Shown piece by piece: positions 43,201 to 49,360 of a stretch of DNA of 64,000 nucleotides; position 1 is the stretch's first letter, and every line of letters begins with the position of its first letter. Source of the DNA: Forficula auricularia (lineage: Eukaryota > Arthropoda > Insecta > Dermaptera > Forficulidae); the NCBI GenBank assembly GCA_024734495.1, contig JALMQS010000028.1, positions 1-64,000 of the forward strand, in the 5' to 3' direction. A model generated the notes under the pieces. It saw only the letters and a program-made list of their open reading frames with translations, did not search any database and was not told the DNA's origin. Both the position numbers and the translations under genes were made by a program.

Positions 43201-45102
43201 TTTACTTTTATTCAATTTCCGACGTTCTGGAGACTTTTTCTCTCCTTCTTCAGGGTATTGAATAGTTATTGATGGGTGAGTATAACTCGGTTCCCATTTG
43301 TCTCTCTTGTAAATTACAAGTTGTAATATTGTTTCTATCACTGAAAGGAGAGACAAATGGGAACCGAGTTGTACTCACCCATCAATAACTATTCAATACC
43401 CTGAAGAAGGAGAGGAAAAAAGTCTCCGAAACGTCGGAAATTGAATAAAAGTAACGGTGATCAAATAAAAGTTAAAGACTTAATAGAGGAGTTCGCAATG
43501 GTTAAAAGTAGGAGGAAACCAATGTAAGGAAACATAATAAAGACTTCCCAAAGTAGAAAACATTGATACGTTAGTTTATTTTTGTTAATTTTTCTTTTTA
43601 TTCAAGTATTTCAATAATAATGTATTTTTTAGTTTGTAAAAGAATAGACCTTTTCAAATGTAATTAAAATTAAAAAAGTAACTCTCGGTGTTTTTATGAA
43701 CACCCGTTTATGGACTCGTTATATTTAGTTTTTTTTTTATTTAAATAATGACTTTGGCACAGATGTGACATGTTTCACGGGGGGGGCAGTCAGAATAGTG
43801 CCTAGGGGCGAAATATTTATAAATCCGTCTCTGACCTGGCCCCTAAAATTATTTATAATCATGTAGGGGAGGGGGTTAGTTTTGCATTTTTAGACTTCTG
43901 TGGTCAAACTGATTATGTATACAAAATTTGGTTGAGTTTGCTCAAATGGGCTAGATTTTAAATTTTTAACCCCGCCTCCACCCCCCTTAATTTTGGTCAA
44001 TATGCACCAAAATCTAATTAGGTCTTAATCTCTATGGACCAAAACTACGTGTGAAATTTGATTTCAATATTCAAACTAGTTTTTGAGCTAGCTCGTCCAC
44101 AAAAATTTGGTAACGCACAGACTAACGGAAAACCAGACAACCAGACAAACTAACTAACAGACATTTTGATAAAACAATTATTATCTCGAAAAATATAATT
44201 TTTTAGATGTTCACTTATTAGAGCTTTTTTGTAGAGCGAACTGCCATGGTTTCGCTCAATTTTTTTAATCAAAATAGTTTCAGCCGTTTTTGAGATATTT
44301 CGAAAAAAAGAAGGAAAAAAACCCACTTTTTTCATGCACGATTACAATACTTGACCATACCCTGTATGGTAAAGTAAAAAGTGACGTTTTGTAGAAAAAA
44401 TCAAAAAAAAAATCAAGTTTAATATATAACAAGTACCGTCTTTTGAAGACGGATTAGAATTAAATGAAGAATTAATGGAAAGCAGCCCAAGAATAATAAA
44501 AAATAAAGTTCTAAATAAAATTTATTGGAAAATCATTTTTATCTCTTAAAAACCGACATTTCGAAGGGTCTGATATGAATCTATGATAGTTGCAGAATCA
44601 TTCATCAATAGTTTTAATGTTCTATTGATGATTCTGGTAAGAAATAACGAGCACTGTTGAAGAAAAAAAGAAATAAGTTTATTCTCTTTCTGTCGCTGAC
44701 CCTTTTAAACCCTGAAGAGGAAAGGGAAAAATTCTCCGAAATGTCGGTTTTTAAGCGGATAAAAAATGACGTTCCAATAAATAATTTTATTCGGAAATTT
44801 ATTTTTAATTATCCTTGGGCTACCTTTCCATTAACTTTCCATTGAATTTGCGTAAGATAAAAATATATAATCAAATTACAGAAACAAATATTAATAAAGA
44901 TGAAATAAAATAAATCCAATTTTTTAAAAGAAGAATAGGATAAACGTTTAATAAAAATTTAAAACATTTCGGGAATATTTATTTTCTTAAATATCTATTA
45001 ATTTATTTTAATTATGTCCGAATGTAAAATGTTATAATTTTCTTTTAATTAATAAGTAGGTAATTGACAATAATTAATTATACCTTCAATCACTGGATCC
45101 AT
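22137..45102 (-). CDS. DDX43: DDX43-like DEAD-box RNA helicase, 10 exons
   Basis: ATP-dependent RNA helicase closest to DDX43. Exons from the 5' end: 45102-45084 (tentative start MDPVIE), 40064-39799, 37180-37071, 34780-34545, 31018-30860, 29563-29318, 29206-29059, 28438-28196, 25245-25083, 22235-22137, about 562 residues. Motifs: Q-motif region PSPIQAQSW at 185-193, motif I AQTGTGKT 206-213, PTRELA 243-248, ATPGR, DEAD 315-318, motif III TAT (usually SAT) 346-348, [10 protein letters not shown], and [11 protein letters not shown]. Exon 2 resembles the second half of the KH domain of DDX43. The tail [19 protein letters not shown] fits the DDX43 C-terminus. Junctions 5/6 and 8/9 are each one nucleotide out of phase using canonical sites, so either a sequence error or a real lesion exists. 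Family identity is firm; function of the locus is less so. Confidence 0.85.
22406..23504. mobile_element. pogo/Tigger-like MITE with TA duplication
   Basis: Ends CAGTCGACTCTCGATAATTC and its complement, flanked by TA (22404-22405, 23505-23506). CAGTCGACTCTCGAT is typical of pogo-type elements. Additional gaattatcgag motifs repeat in both subterminal parts. A family-B element (22489-23181) is inserted within it. Confidence 0.75.
22489..23181 (+). mobile_element. Family-B repeat, copy 1 (Helentron/HINE-like)
   Basis: Starts aataagctgacgtgttctga and ends with the hairpin ccataccctgtatgg plus taaagtaaa-like sequence. The start contains tttaccataca, partly complementary to the end hairpin. Inside are two tandem units of about 125 bp with gattatgtatacaaaatttg. 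Copies lie at 29868-30835 and 42767-44380. Subterminal inverted pairing, a 3' hairpin and internal tandem units suggest a non-autonomous Helentron relative; this class is an inference. Confidence 0.6.
24160..24500 (-). pseudogene. LINE reverse-transcriptase tail relic
   Basis: The minus strand contains [20 protein letters not shown], aligning with the GDPTLTDTLDSLAHRRS region of the better-kept LINE at 49390-49850. Downstream sequence is too decayed to follow. Confidence 0.5.
24515..25060 (-). mobile_element. Helitron-like repeat with C-rich body, inverted
   Basis: The left edge reads ctagctgcctcttgctagcc...ggggcttcgccccctggacc, the complement of the end of the 48417-48874 family (ggtccagggggcg...CTAG). 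A GGGGGC/GCCCC hairpin sits near the end, as in Helitrons. The body is C-rich (for example ccccaccccc runs) with tandem patches of ataggtatatatata and aaatgccctttagtag. Confidence 0.5.
25083..25245 (-). CDS. DDX43: DDX43 exon 9 (motif VI)
   Basis: Reads [26 protein letters not shown] and [13 protein letters not shown]. Acceptor CGCAG then G|GTT; one extra G relative to phase-0 exon 8. Donor CAG|GTAATT. Confidence 0.92.
26027..26200 (+). mobile_element. TTAA-type MITE (GGTAGTTG family), truncated copy
   Basis: TTAA at 26023-26026 followed by GGTAGTTGTTTCGCGACAAT, matching the left end of the full copy at 46706-47424. Similarity runs to about tctggcaacactg and is then lost. Confidence 0.7.
26326..27072. 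mobile_element. Possible hAT relic with poly-G run
   Basis: The left CAGTGACATAGCTAGA resembles the complement of the right CTAGTTACGACACTG. No target duplication is visible. It contains an 18-G run at 26343-26360 and, at about 26690-26830, a relic of the hammerhead-bearing repeat (CTGAGGA ... GAAAC). Confidence 0.45.
26720..26755 (+). ncRNA. Decayed hammerhead core
   Basis: CTGAGGA, then AGTCC...CGGAA and GAAAC. The core satisfies CUGANGA, but stem II has lost pairing. It is the same family as the better copy at 27260-27291, read on the other strand. Confidence 0.4.
27260..27291 (-). ncRNA. Hammerhead ribozyme core with perfect stem II
   Basis: On the minus strand: CTGATGA, stem II GTCCG/CGGAC closed by AATGAA, then GAAAC and GTT. 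All conserved core bases are present. ACGU forms the minimal self-complementary stem III, and GUU is an acceptable NUH triplet. Stem I pairs only weakly (GC/GC then mismatches). It lies in DDX43 intron 8. Confidence 0.7.
27421..27709 (-). mobile_element. Full-length tRNA-derived SINE with 9-bp TSD
   Basis: The minus strand begins GAGGCGACTATGGGTCAGTG with A box (TGGGTCAGTGGTTA) and B box (GGTTCGAGACC). It is 289 bp long and ends in an A-rich AAAGAAGAAGAT tail. Direct repeats ATAATCAAT flank it at 27412-27420 and 27710-27718. A second, 5'-truncated copy lies at 9238-9510. Confidence 0.85.
27725..28135. mobile_element. Foldback of hammerhead-bearing repeat
   Basis: Arms around a centre near 27940 carry inverted copies of aaaattcactgccaacatca and of ttcattcggactttatcagg, the latter a decayed core (CUGAUAA). 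Both arms continue into tttggtcctttatc, also seen at 26788 and 28100. The related left copy at 27230-27410 precedes the SINE. Confidence 0.6.
28196..28438 (-). CDS. DDX43: DDX43 exon 8 (motifs IV and V)
   Basis: Encodes [36 protein letters not shown] and [14 protein letters not shown]. Donor TGT|GTAAAA (phase 0), or two bases earlier T|GTGTAA. Neither fits the phase of exon 9. Confidence 0.9.
28568..28720 (-). mobile_element. (TA)n-linked terminal fragment of Helitron-like family
   Basis: ttattatattaaacgagcaa, then (TA)n, then cgagctgctccaggcgtgcc with the ggcgtgccttaggcacgcc hairpin. This matches 13098-13185. The ttatattaaacgagcaa lead also occurs at 40275 and 52560, each time followed by (TA)n. 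Confidence 0.55.
29059..29206 (-). CDS. DDX43: DDX43 exon 7
   Basis: Completes motif III as TATWP and encodes [20 protein letters not shown]...IHPDKKELF. Acceptor TTTTAAG, donor TTT|GTAAGT, phase 0. Confidence 0.9.
29318..29563 (-). CDS. DDX43: DDX43 exon 6 (DEAD motif)
   Basis: Carries [41 protein letters not shown] and [10 protein letters not shown]. Acceptor GCTTTCAG, donor AC|GTGAGA. Confidence 0.93.
29868..30835 (+). mobile_element. Family-B repeat, copy 2, with internal insertion
   Basis: Same ends as copy 1, including ccataccctgtatgg near 30812. A block of about 270 bp (30249-30517, from tgcggtgcctcccc to aacgaaaaatc) interrupts the ctcttaat...aatggaccaaaacta sequence that is continuous in the other copies. 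The insert is of unknown type. The element ends about 24 bp from the DDX43 exon-5 donor. Confidence 0.65.
30860..31018 (-). CDS. DDX43: DDX43 exon 5 (motifs I and Ia)
   Basis: Completes GKT and carries [20 protein letters not shown]. The donor AAAAAAT|GTATAT gives phase 1, but the next exon needs phase 2. The family-B transposon at 29868-30835 ends only about 24 bp beyond this donor. Confidence 0.88.
31240..31465. mobile_element. Foldback of hammerhead-bearing repeat
   Basis: Arms gtgtttcacattggaataat and its near complement at about 31437-31462, with inner arms aaacagtttttgatgtaaac and gagttttcataaaaaactgt. The left arm carries the core at 31279-31327; the right arm core is lost (gtggaaatatattgag only). 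Confidence 0.6.
31279..31327 (-). ncRNA. Hammerhead ribozyme core with paired stem I
   Basis: Minus strand: ATGTAACTC then CTGAAGA, a short stem II (GGAC..GCCC with one mismatch), GAAATATATT and GAGTTTACAT. Stem I (ATGTAACTC with GAGTTTACAT) pairs along nearly all of its length with one bulge. AUAUAU gives a self-complementary stem III, and AUU is the triplet. Confidence 0.6.
32043..32412. mobile_element. hAT MITE
   Basis: Left CACTGGTTCATAACCTATGG and right complement CAGAGCTTCTCAACCTTTTT, with gggtcgcg motifs at both ends. Imperfect 8-bp flanks tcctaaag (32035-32042) and tcatagag (32413-32420) agree at six positions. Confidence 0.65.
32940..33120 (-). pseudogene. RTE-like LINE C-terminal relic
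   Basis: The minus strand reads [19 protein letters not shown] near 32960-33015, like the [11 protein letters not shown] ending of the element at 4428-4842. Upstream frame is short and decayed. Confidence 0.45.
33560..33730 (+). pseudogene. PIF/Harbinger transposase N-terminal relic
   Basis: [14 protein letters not shown], then after a frame change [11 protein letters not shown], then [20 protein letters not shown]. Order and pattern match the N-terminus of Harbinger transposases (K/R..WV.PW ... EL...D...Y..F.RM). Two frameshifts and a stop disable it. Surrounding 33420-34440 has hAT-like end motifs (caggttctcaaact and its complement at 34416) but no matching duplication. Confidence 0.45.
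34330..34400 (-). pseudogene. LINE fragment
   Basis: The minus strand reads [20 protein letters not shown], corresponding to LDAIQRRAIRLIGDPTLT in the LINE at 49390-49850. Only this short segment survives. Confidence 0.45.
34545..34780 (-). CDS. DDX43: DDX43 exon 4 (Q motif and start of motif I)
   Basis: Encodes the [16 protein letters not shown] linker, the Q-motif region [13 protein letters not shown] and [10 protein letters not shown]. The Walker A Gly codon is split across the intron (ACA G|GTAATA). Confidence 0.93.
34877..35498. mobile_element. Foldback with hammerhead core
   Basis: Arms aacctaacaatgaattccag (about 34910) and its complement (about 35455-35475) extend through cgagttttatatgctgatta. 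The outer ends share tggcaaaaa-type sequence. The left part carries the ribozyme at 35033-35079. Small frames inside are incidental. Confidence 0.65.
35033..35079 (-). ncRNA. Hammerhead ribozyme core
   Basis: Minus strand: TTTCTC, CTGAAGA, stem II GGGT/ACCC with loop TAGTC, GAAATATATATC, GAGATT. Stem II is perfect, stem III is self-complementary AU repeats, the triplet is AUC, and stem I pairs TCTC with GAGA. Confidence 0.65.
35610..35900 (-). mobile_element. Helitron-like repeat with C-rich tract, inverted copy
   Basis: agtacctggaggcacccagc, a loop and aactttttccttcagttaaa are the complement of 41155-41215. The C-rich tract at 35790-35865 mirrors the G-rich tract at 41040-41150. The 85-codon frame across it is low-complexity Pro-rich and is not a gene. 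Confidence 0.5.
35900..37070. other. DDX43 intron 3, AT-rich
   Basis: No repeat of clear type and no coding signal. A segment at 36235-36300 (catcaaacacaattttgtca...gagaccgtgacagatcgaat) is a diverged inverted copy of 40400-40450. Confidence 0.4.
37071..37180 (-). CDS. DDX43: DDX43 exon 3
   Basis: Encodes [20 protein letters not shown]...SEVDKF, matching the DDX43 linker (W..LPPIKKNFY). Acceptor TTTCAG, donor AG|GTAATT, phase 2. Confidence 0.88.
37406..39339. mobile_element. Long foldback with TTAA duplication
   Basis: Ends AGTAGTTCTTTAACAAG and right complement GGTAGTTCTTTTCACAAATG, flanked by TTAA (37402-37405, 39340-39343). Arms of about 600 bp are inverted complements, for example ccacaccaaacatgaaat against atttcatgtttggtgtgg. 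The TTAA site and GGTAGTT end relate it to the MITE family at 46706. Smaller inverted units with cgaccgataatc lie inside at 38144-38310 and 38598-38715. No transposase. Confidence 0.72.
38144..38310. repeat. Nested palindromic MITE inside the foldback
   Basis: gctaaagatacgtacacatt and its near complement at about 38275-38302 bound arms with gattatcggtcgattc. A second inverted unit with the same motif lies at about 38598-38715. Confidence 0.6.
39799..40064 (-). CDS. DDX43: DDX43 exon 2 (KH-like region)
   Basis: Reads [20 protein letters not shown]... and [20 protein letters not shown], like the C-terminal half of a KH domain. It then gives the DDX43-type linker [20 protein letters not shown]. 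Acceptor TTTCAG, donor CAG|GTAACA. Confidence 0.85.
40266..41225. other. DDX43 intron 1: mixed repeats
   Basis: 40266-40330 holds ttatattaaacgagcaaaat plus (TA)n, the lead of the family at 28568. The stretch 40640-40870 (aaaagatgatcaggacattc...gagaagtaatctccgg) is an inverted copy of 60140-60360. The stretch 40985-41225 is a G-rich Helitron-like copy (tacacataatctgtgggcca then G-rich tract) matching 35610-35900 in reverse. No gene. Confidence 0.45.
42004..42455 (-). mobile_element. Tc1/mariner MITE with transposase HTH remnant
   Basis: The left end CACTGAAGTGCAAAAAAATC and right complement CTACGGTGCAAAAAAAATC share tcgacccac, with TA on both sides. The minus strand encodes [20 protein letters not shown] then [11 protein letters not shown], the first helix-turn-helix of Tc1-type transposases. 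It then runs out of similarity, so most of the transposase is deleted. Confidence 0.72.
43195..43460. mobile_element. Foldback carrying two hammerhead cores
   Basis: Arms of about 120 bp (ctgaagaaggaga / tctccttcttcag; gagacaaatgggaaccgagt both sides) surround a short centre near 43325. The right-arm core is intact. The left arm (43221-43253, minus) has AGAAC in place of GAAAC and is probably dead. Confidence 0.75.
43390..43450 (+). ncRNA. Hammerhead ribozyme, intact core
   Basis: TTCAATACC, CTGAAGA (43401-43407), stem II GGAGA/TCTCC, GAAACGTC (cleavage triplet GUC at 43433-43435), GGAAATTGAA. Stem I pairs TTCAAT with ATTGAA and CC with GG around a small internal loop. ACGU is self-complementary, the form expected of dimer-active minimal type-I hammerheads. 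Confidence 0.72.
44500..44830. mobile_element. Foldback of hammerhead-bearing repeat
   Basis: ggaaagcagcccaagaataa at 44479 and its counterpart ttatccttgggctacctttcc at about 44810 are outer arms. ttaaaaaccgacatttcgaa at 44546 faces gaaatgtcggtttttaa. The same outer sequence (gcagcccaaggatagg) opens the copy at 62970. Confidence 0.65.
44702..44755 (+). ncRNA. Hammerhead ribozyme core
   Basis: TTTTAAACC, CTGAAGA (44712-44718), stem II GGAAAG with TTCTCC (one A-C mismatch), GAAATGTC, GGTTTTTAA. Stem I pairs AAACC with GGTTT and beyond. AUGU stem III is less symmetrical than in the ACGU copies. Confidence 0.6.
45084..45102 (-). CDS. DDX43: DDX43 exon 1 (tentative start exon)
   Basis: Minus-strand ATG GAT CCA GTG ATT GAA G followed by GTATAA. 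Phase 1 exactly joins exon 2 (G|TT = Val). It is very short and supported only by phase, ATG and donor; a different upstream start is possible. Confidence 0.45.
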
Positions 45103-45469
45103 TATAAATAATATTCTTGAAGAATAGTATAATGAAATTTGTAATATATGTTGTTATTTTATTTTCAATTAATACACTTTAATTCAATCAGATTTGTATT
45201 ATATTCTTAAAAATTGAATTAATAATACTGACAACAGATTAAAGAGCAAGTCTTGGGTTACAATGTCCCTAAAATTGAAGAATATTCTAAGCTGAAAATC
45301 CCTAAAAAAAGCAGGAAAAATGAAAAATTCTTTCATGTTATTTTTAAAAATATTTAATTAAAAAATAATAATAATTAAAATCAATCAATCACTAAAATAG
45401 AATTTTCATTTTAAAATAAACTATTTTAGTAATTTCAAAAAAGGACTAAAAGGATTTTGATAAAAAATA

Positions 45470-46172
45470 ATTTTTAAGAAAAAATAAAACCGACTTCAAA
45501 AATTAAATGCAACAAATAAAATACACTAAATGGTATAAAATAATTATTATCTTATTTAGTTACAACTAAACGACGAAATATTAACATGAAATTACTTTTT
45601 GAAGTCGGTATCAAACATATACCTTTTATGAATCGCACTCGACGGATCTTAATTAGTACGTTTGAGGGTATGCTCGCTTATAGGTATAGTTTGTTTGGTA
45701 CCGACTTCAAAAAGTAATTTCGTGTTAATATTTTCGTCGTTTAGTTGTAACTAAATAAGATAATGATTATTTTATACCTTTTAGTGTATTTTATTTGTTG
45801 CATTTAATTTTTTGAAGCCGGTTTTATTTTTTCTTAAAAATTATTTTTATTTTTCTCTTATTAGTGATGTTATTAATAATGATCATATCATCAGAACTTG
45901 ACCAAATTAATATGGCACCATCTCTAAGATACTCGCTTTCGAATAAAAAAGAATCATCGAAATCGGTTCATAAACAAAGAAGTTAGGCCTAAACAAACCT
46001 AACAAAAAAGGTCTAATACCTATGAAAAAAATGGGACCAATCGGAAGGTAGACTGAACCCAATTCAATTTTTTTTCAAAATCGGTTCACAATTGGCGGAG
46101 ATATGAGGTAATATAGGAACAAAAAAAAAAAATCAGTCGAATAGAGAACCTCCTCCTTTTTTGAAGTCGGTT
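45470..46172. mobile_element. gaagtcggtt foldback repeat and adjacent unit
   Basis: 45470-45842 is an inverted repeat whose arms carry aaccgacttcaaaaa ends and aacgacgaaatattaacat. 45845-46172 is a related unit ending ctccttttttgaagtcggtt. Its interior includes tcgaataaaaaagaatcatc and atcggttcataaaca, wording familiar from insect interspersed repeats. A fragment occurs at 560-592. Confidence 0.55.
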
Positions 46173-46249
46173 AAAAATACAAATCAACAAGATTGGAGTA
46201 ATTTTTGGTGACGGACTGATAAGTGAATTAAGTGGATATCGATGAGGCA

Positions 46250-46612
46250 GTCCAAAAAGAAGAAGATAATTTACACTATCTTTTTATTCATAAAACCGAC
46301 GTTTCGGAGGATATTCCCTCCTGCTTCAGGGTTTTGAAAAGTCAGTGAAGGAAATCCAATGCGACATTCCCCTCTGTCTCCTCTTTCAGTGGCAGTAACA
46401 ATTACTACATTATAATTCTGCTGAGAATGAAATTCAATATATTATTGTTACTGCCACTGAAAGAGGAGACAGAGACAGGAATGTCGTATTGGATTTCCTT
46501 CACTGACTTTTCAAAACCCTGAAGAAGGAGGGAATAGCCTCCGAAACGTCGGTTTTATGAACAAAAAGATAGTGTAAATTATCTTCTTCCTTTTTTGGAC
46601 CGCCTCATCGAT
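46250..46612. mobile_element. Foldback with two hammerhead arms
   Basis: Arms of about 165 bp (gatatcgatgaggcagtcca on the left, its counterpart near 46595-46612) are close inverted complements around a centre near 46432. The right-arm ribozyme is intact. The left arm (46292-46336, minus) reads CUGAAGC, losing an essential core A. Confidence 0.78.
46512..46559 (+). ncRNA. Hammerhead ribozyme, best copy in window
   Basis: CAAAACC, CTGAAGA (46519-46525), stem II GGAGG/CCTCC closed by GAATAG, GAAACGTC (46543-46550), GGTTTTATG. Stem I is perfect (AAAACC with GGTTTT), stem II is perfect and stem III is the self-complementary ACGU with a GUC triplet. All core positions match the hammerhead consensus. 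Confidence 0.8.
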
Positions 46613-46705
46613 ATCCACTTAATAAAAATCAACTCTAAAATATATACCTACCTAACCCAAAACCCAGCAAAAACAGTTGTGTCAAAAAAGGCCAAGTTCG
46701 ATTAA

Positions 46706-47424
46706 GGTAGTTGTTTCGCGACAATACTAGCAAAAAGTTAATGGTAGAGTATATAGAACAGACAATAAAGATTCATAATTCATAAGCCCAAAACTTTTTG
46801 CTGTTTATGTACTGATTCTAGCCAATCCCGTGCTCGTTTGACAAATCTGGCACCATTGTAAGAGATTGAATATTTTTATATTAAAATGACAGATAAAATA
46901 CATTTTAAATTTCTAAAAAAATCGTTTTGTTATTTTTTAACAAATGTAATCAACGCCTACGTTAAACCTTATGAAAATTATAATTTTGAAAAAATCTAGC
47001 GCATGCGCGCTTTATACATCTTTCGCTGGTTAAATAAATGCGCTGTTGCCAAATTGTTTTTAGTGTAAATTTTCTTTATACATTTTACATTATTTATAAT
47101 ATCTCAGAAAATGTGTTGTAACTATAAATCAAAATTGTCTTAAAATATGTATTGGTTATTGTTTAATGTTGGTTTAGTTTTTTATAAAAATGGTAAGAAG
47201 GGTTTCTTAATTATAATTAAATATGTATGTACATTTTCCGATATCCCGCCTATAGTGCAATGTATAAGAGTCTGAAAAACTCTATTTTTGAAATTTAATA
47301 TATCCGGAACTATATTGTTCATAAATTTCGTTTTGCCACCAATCGATGCAGAAAAGTATTTAAACAATAATCTATCTAAATTTCAAAAAAATCCTAAGAA
47401 AACCCATTTGGCGGAACAACTACC
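46706..47424. mobile_element. TTAA-type MITE (GGTAGTTG family), full copy
   Basis: 719 bp with ends GGTAGTTGTTTCGC and complement GGTAGTTGTTCCGCC, flanked by TTAA on both sides (46702-46705, 47425-47428), the piggyBac signature. Other copies at 26027, 54859 and 57561 align along its length. No transposase. Confidence 0.82.
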
Positions 47425-47429
47425 TTAAT

Positions 47430-48410
47430 AAAAACCCCTTGCAAAAAAAGTAGTAAGATCTAATGAGCTGCCAAGTTCAACATCATCAATTGTTTAAATG
47501 AGTAGAATATAGTAAATTCAATTAAAACTAATGTTTTCAATTTTTGTGTCCAGTGAACTTAAAAATGTCTGAAAATTGGAGAAATGTTTTTTGAACCATG
47601 ATTTTTTTGTTTTAAAAACCCACTAATAGTTTATTCTAAATTATTGAAAAAATATATTACAAGTTTTCCTTTGAAAAACGGTACATTTATAATTGAGCAA
47701 TATAATGGAAGGTAGACCAGGAATAAATAAAAAGATTATTTATTAGTTTTTTTTTTACAGTTTTGAAACTATATATGTTTCGGGTTCAAAAATTGTCAAG
47801 GAAGAATGTAATAATTTTACTTGGAAGGTTTACTTTTTACAGCTTTTGAATTGACGATTTTGAGGACTTCTTCAGCATTCATAGGGTCAACGAAGGAAGG
47901 AATTTAATTAATTAGGGAATTGAACTTATAACAAGTTAAATTAAACAAAAAATAAATTTCTTATTCTTTATTATATTTAAGTTTATTTTAAAGCCCCTCT
48001 AGTAGATCATGGCGAGCTTTGAAAAAGTTTTTTTCCTCTAACTAGTTCTTGAGCATGAACATTGCGTGAGAGTGGAAAGACGATCTCGCCTTCCTGTCTG
48101 AATATGACCTGGAATGCTAGCACAGCAAAATTCCTGTCCCCAGACAGACTATACAGCACACATATGTTAAAGTTATGTGTTATTGTTAAAGAGAAAAAAT
48201 AAAGAGAAATAAATAGATTAGGTAGGAGTAATTCAAATATTTGGTTTGCCGAGAGTAACAGAGTTGTTGAATCATATAAGGAGAAATATAATGAAATATT
48301 GAATTTCAATTAACAACAAGTCAGACATCAGAGGCAAAACCAGGATTTTATCCTGGAGGGGTGGTGCTAACACACAAATACACATATATCTATATATATA
48401 TATATATATA
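47430..48410. other. Intergenic, upstream of the DDX43 gene
   Basis: No gene. Decayed pieces of the hammerhead family occur (cagtgaacttaaaaatgtctg near 47550; ttgccgagagtaacagagtt at 48247). A 100-codon minus frame at 48007-48309 has no recognizable features. Confidence 0.4.
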
Positions 48411-48416
48411 TAATTA

Positions 48417-48874
48417 AGGTTTTGTCTGTACATTGGTCCAAATCACGCCAAATTTTGGTTGCACACGCTTCAAGCAAAGTTATGAACGAAAACACCCTCA
48501 TCAAAATTCCTGTCTGTCTGTCTGTTTCCGTGGTTTCCGCGAAAAGTTGCTCACGATTCCTGTAAAAACGGCTGAAGGGATTATTATGAAATTTCATATT
48601 TGCATCAGATATCTTCTAACGTTTATAGCTATATAGTTTTGATATTTTGACCCCAAAAGGGGGTTTGGGGGCACAAGAATAAAAATTATCAAAGAGGTGG
48701 GTGGAGTGTTGGGGTAGTGATGTGGGGGCGGGGGTTGGGCACGGGTGCATGGTTCGGAGGTGGGGGTGCTGGGTGGGTTTCGGGTGGGAGTGGGGTGGGA
48801 GGGTGGGTTCGTGAGGGGGGGGGTCCAGGGGGCGTAGCAAGACGGACGCCGAAGGCGGACCTTGCAACTAGTAT
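48417..48874 (+). mobile_element. Helitron-like element with hairpin and CTAG end
   Basis: Begins aaggttttgtctgtacattg. It has a strongly G-rich body (48690-48830) and ends with a hairpin GCAAG...CTTGC (48837-48865, inner GCC/GGC) followed by AA and CTAG (48868-48871) before a T. A hairpin then CTRR with flanking T is the Helitron 3' hallmark. The 5' end lacks a convincing TC start. Other copies: 885-1720 and, inverted, 24515. Confidence 0.62.
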
Positions 48875-48904
48875 TTATATATCATTTTCGTAAATTTCAA
48901 AAAT

Positions 48905-48940
48905 ATTGGCTTTCATCATCAGTCTTTTTAATTTAAAAAT
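48905..48940 (-). ncRNA. Decayed hammerhead core
   Basis: The minus strand has AGACTGATGATGAAAGCC then TTTTTGAAATTTAC. CUGAUGA is intact, but stem II and the GAAAC context are disrupted. It belongs to a partial copy of the gccgagagtagcagag family spanning about 48875-49330. Confidence 0.4.
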
Positions 48941-49360
48941 ATTTTATATGCTCTTTCTCATGGTCCCAAAAAGTCGAATGAATTCTTTTTATTAGTAATC
49001 TCAAAATTTTTCAAATAATATGTGGCGTTTTCCCTCCAATTGACTTGAAGCGGTAAGGGCAGTAAAGGGGGCCATGGTCGCCACAAACACTTGCATTTTA
49101 CGATTATATTTTGGAGATTTTCACAGATTGCCATCGGAAAAACAAATAAACGCATTTACCACTCCTTAATAATAAACTAATATAAAATGAAGAAATCAAA
49201 AATAATGTTAAAATTTCATCGACAAAAAGTTATCTAATAAGCTGCAATTCTGTGCCTTAGCTTAGTTTCAGTCTACTAGCTCAATCCTTTAGCTAAGAAA
49301 AAAGAGGTTGTCCTCTACTTGTTGCAAATAAATATATAAATATATATAATTTTTTTTTTA

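Larger units (their letters stand above)
42825..43833. mobile_element. hAT element with 8-bp TSD inside family B
   Basis: Ends CAGGGACGGATTT and complement CAGAGACGGATTT. Perfect 8-bp duplication ACCTGGCC lies at 42817-42824 and 43834-43841. No transposase frame. It itself hosts a hammerhead foldback at 43195-43460, giving three levels of nesting. Confidence 0.88.
42767..44380 (+). mobile_element. Family-B repeat, copy 3, split by a hAT element
   Basis: Left part 42767-42824 (aaataagctgaggtgttctg) and right part 43842-44380 (ending accataccctgtatgg) rejoin perfectly when the hAT element at 42825-43833 and one duplication are removed. It retains a single tandem unit instead of two. Confidence 0.75.

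Noticed and set aside
48616..48867. Pro-rich 83-codon minus ORF
   Set aside because: Translation of the G-rich tract of the Helitron-like element at 48417-48874.
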